A stretch of 6,547 nucleotides of DNA from an uncultured Collinsella sp. Its GTDB lineage: Bacteria > Actinomycetota > Coriobacteriia > Coriobacteriales > Coriobacteriaceae. Within the stretch, counting starts at the first letter, position 1, and the number at the start of each line of letters is the position of its first letter. The notes beneath the pieces were generated by a model. The model had not been told where the DNA came from. It did not search any database and saw only the letters and a program-made list of their open reading frames with translations. Below, in pieces: positions 5,234-6,547 of this stretch. The stretch lies in contig USEK01000084.1 in assembly GCA_900553705.1 (NCBI GenBank), positions 1 through 6,547 on the forward strand, written 5' to 3'. A program made the translations under genes and the position numbers.

Positions 5234-6547
5234 ACTCGGTACGGGCAACCTGGTCGATGCGGTAACCCTCGATCTGGTCGCCGGGCTTGATGTCCTGGAA
5301 GTTCTCCAGGCCAATGCCGCCCTCGGAACCACTCTTGAGGCTCTTGGCCTCGTCCTTGTAGTGGCGCATCGAGGCGATCTTGCCGTTGAAGACCACGATG
5401 CCGTCGCGCACCAGACGCACGGAATCAGTCGCGGCGATCTCGCCCTCTTCGACGCGGACACCGGCGGCGATACCGACTTTGGGCACCTTGAAGGTGTCCA
5501 GGACGGTCGCGGTACCCGTGGCGACCTCGACCTCGGTGGGCTTGAGCATGCCGATACGGGCGGCGTCGAGCTCCTCGAGGCACTTGTAGATGACGTCGTA
5601 GCAACGGATCTCGACGCCCTCGCGCTCGGCGGCGGAGCGGGCCTTACCGTCGGGACGGACGCCAAAGCCGATGATGATGGCGTTGGAGGCGTCGGCCAGA
5701 ACGACGTCGGTCTCGTTGATTGCGCCAACGGCGGAGTGGATCGTGTTGATGCGAACCTCGGACTGATCCATCTTGTCGAGCGAATCCTGAAGGGCCTCGA
5801 TGGAACCCTGGACGTCGGCCTTGATGATCAGGTTGAGCTCCTTGACCTCGGCGTCGGCAATGGTCTCGAAGAGGTTCTCGAGCGTGACGTGCTTGACGCG
5901 GCTCTGCTCCTCGATACGGGCCTTCAGCGAACGCTCGTCGGCCAGCGCACGTGCCTCGCGCTCGTCCTCGAACACGCGGAACTCGTCACCGGCGTTGGGC
6001 ACGGACTGCAGGCCCAGAATCTCGACGGCGTCGGAAGGACCGGCCTCGGTGACGGCGCGGCCCTTGGGGTCGAGCATGGCGCGGACGCGACCGTAGGTAA
6101 GGCCGGCGACCAGCGTATCGCCCACGTGCAGGGTACCGCGGGTCACGAGCACGGTAGCAACCGAGCCGCGGCCCTTGTCGAGCTTGGCCTCGAGGACGTT
6201 GCCGGAGGCAAAGGTGTCCGGGTTGGCCTTGAGCTCGAGCACGTCGGCCTGGAGCAGCACGGTCTCCAGAAGTTCGTCGATACCGATCTTCTGCTTAGCC
6301 GAGATGTTGACGAACATGTTCTGTCCGCCCCACTCCTCGGGGATGACTCCGTACTCGGTGAGCTCCTGACGCACACGGTCGGGGTTGGCGCCCGGCTTAT
6401 CGATCTTGTTGACGGCGACGACGATGGGTACGCCGGCGGCCTTGGCGTGGTTGATGGACTCGACGGTCTGGGGCATGATGCCGTCATCGGCAGCAACGAC
6501 CAGAACGGCGATGTCGGTCATGTTGGCGCCGCGGGCACGCATGGAGG
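5232..6547 (-). CDS. infB: Translation initiation factor IF-2, C-terminal part (5' end outside window)
   Basis: IF2 is the GTPase that brings fMet-tRNA to the 30S subunit and promotes subunit joining. The frame is open to the right edge. About 437 complete codons are present, and numbering here starts at the Met of MRARGANMTDI (6542-6540). This point lies just after the G3 (DTPGHE) region, so the N-terminal domains and the P-loop are missing. Visible parts are G4 NKID at 45-48, G5 SAK at 81-83, domain II (about 104-190), domain III with LIIKADVQGSIEAL (about 237-250), and domain IV from about 345 with FKVPKVG and GIGLENFQDIKPGD. That internal Met is not the true start; TCC and a partial codon continue upstream. 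In domain IV the cysteines equivalent to G. stearothermophilus C668 and C714 are V362 and G408, and the R700 equivalent is H394. Such changes may matter for fMet-tRNA recognition. Confidence 0.96.
   Translation of the reverse strand, partial: SMRARGANMTDIAVLVVAADDGIMPQTVESINHAKAAGVPIVVAVNKIDKPGANPDRVRQELTEYGVIPEEWGGQNMFVNISAKQKIGIDELLETVLLQADVLELKANPDTFASGNVLEAKLDKGRGSVATVLVTRGTLHVGDTLVAGLTYGRVRAMLDPKGRAVTEAGPSDAVEILGLQSVPNAGDEFRVFEDEREARALADERSLKARIEEQSRVKHVTLENLFETIADAEVKELNLIIKADVQGSIEALQDSLDKMDQSEVRINTIHSAVGAINETDVVLADASNAIIIGFGVRPDGKARSAAEREGVEIRCYDVIYKCLEELDAARIGMLKPTEVEVATGTATVLDTFKVPKVGIAAGVRVEEGEIAATDSVRLVRDGIVVFNGKIASMRHYKDEAKSLKSGSEGGIGLENFQDIKPGDQIEGYRIDQVARTE

Noticed and set aside
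5294..5310. Small hairpin CCTGGA / TCCAGG near the end of infB, considered as a terminator
   Set aside because: It has only 6 bp, no U-tract, and encodes the conserved ENFQD motif; rbfA follows directly.

Overview
This window is one contig end from a GC-rich bacterium (around 60 % GC by eye). It most resembles an actinomycete of the class Coriobacteriia, perhaps Collinsella or a relative. That assignment rests on base composition, gene order and remembered resemblance of the proteins, not on a search. All six genes lie on the minus strand and run from the right edge toward the left edge in the order infB (5' end cut off) - rbfA - nrnA - truB - ribF - dnaG (3' end cut off). They are packed as one transcription unit. 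The junctions are an 11-nt gap, an 8-nt overlap, a 15-nt gap, a 4-nt ATGA overlap and an 8-nt overlap. No gene-free stretch exceeds 15 nt apart from the adapter, and I see no internal promoter or intrinsic terminator.

The first 26 bases are not genomic. Positions 8-26 are the 19-bp Tn5 mosaic end and positions 1-7 continue into the Nextera Read 1 adapter. The apparent end of dnaG at position 6 and its last six residues (LSLIHI) are therefore artefacts. Genomic sequence begins at about base 27, where dnaG is truncated after 601 codons.

Functionally, the right part is the familiar translation and RNA cluster: IF2 (initiation), RbfA (30S maturation), a DHH/DHHA1 phosphoesterase of the NrnA type (nanoRNA and pAp turnover), TruB (tRNA pseudouridine 55) and RibF (FMN/FAD synthesis). 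The less usual part is on the left: DNA primase (dnaG) is joined directly to ribF by an overlapping GTG start, where many bacteria have rpsO after ribF. Replication priming thus appears translationally coupled to the translation operon.

The most interesting observations are: (1) IF2 domain IV lacks both conserved cysteines and the conserved arginine associated with the fMet-tRNA pocket, within an otherwise well-conserved domain; (2) a perfect 13-bp inverted repeat with a 5-nt loop lies inside the first 27 codons of nrnA; (3) the ribF-dnaG coupling; (4) DnaG has a long linker with an acidic, Lys/Arg-free half. I found no mobile element, CRISPR array, RNA gene or wholly new system.
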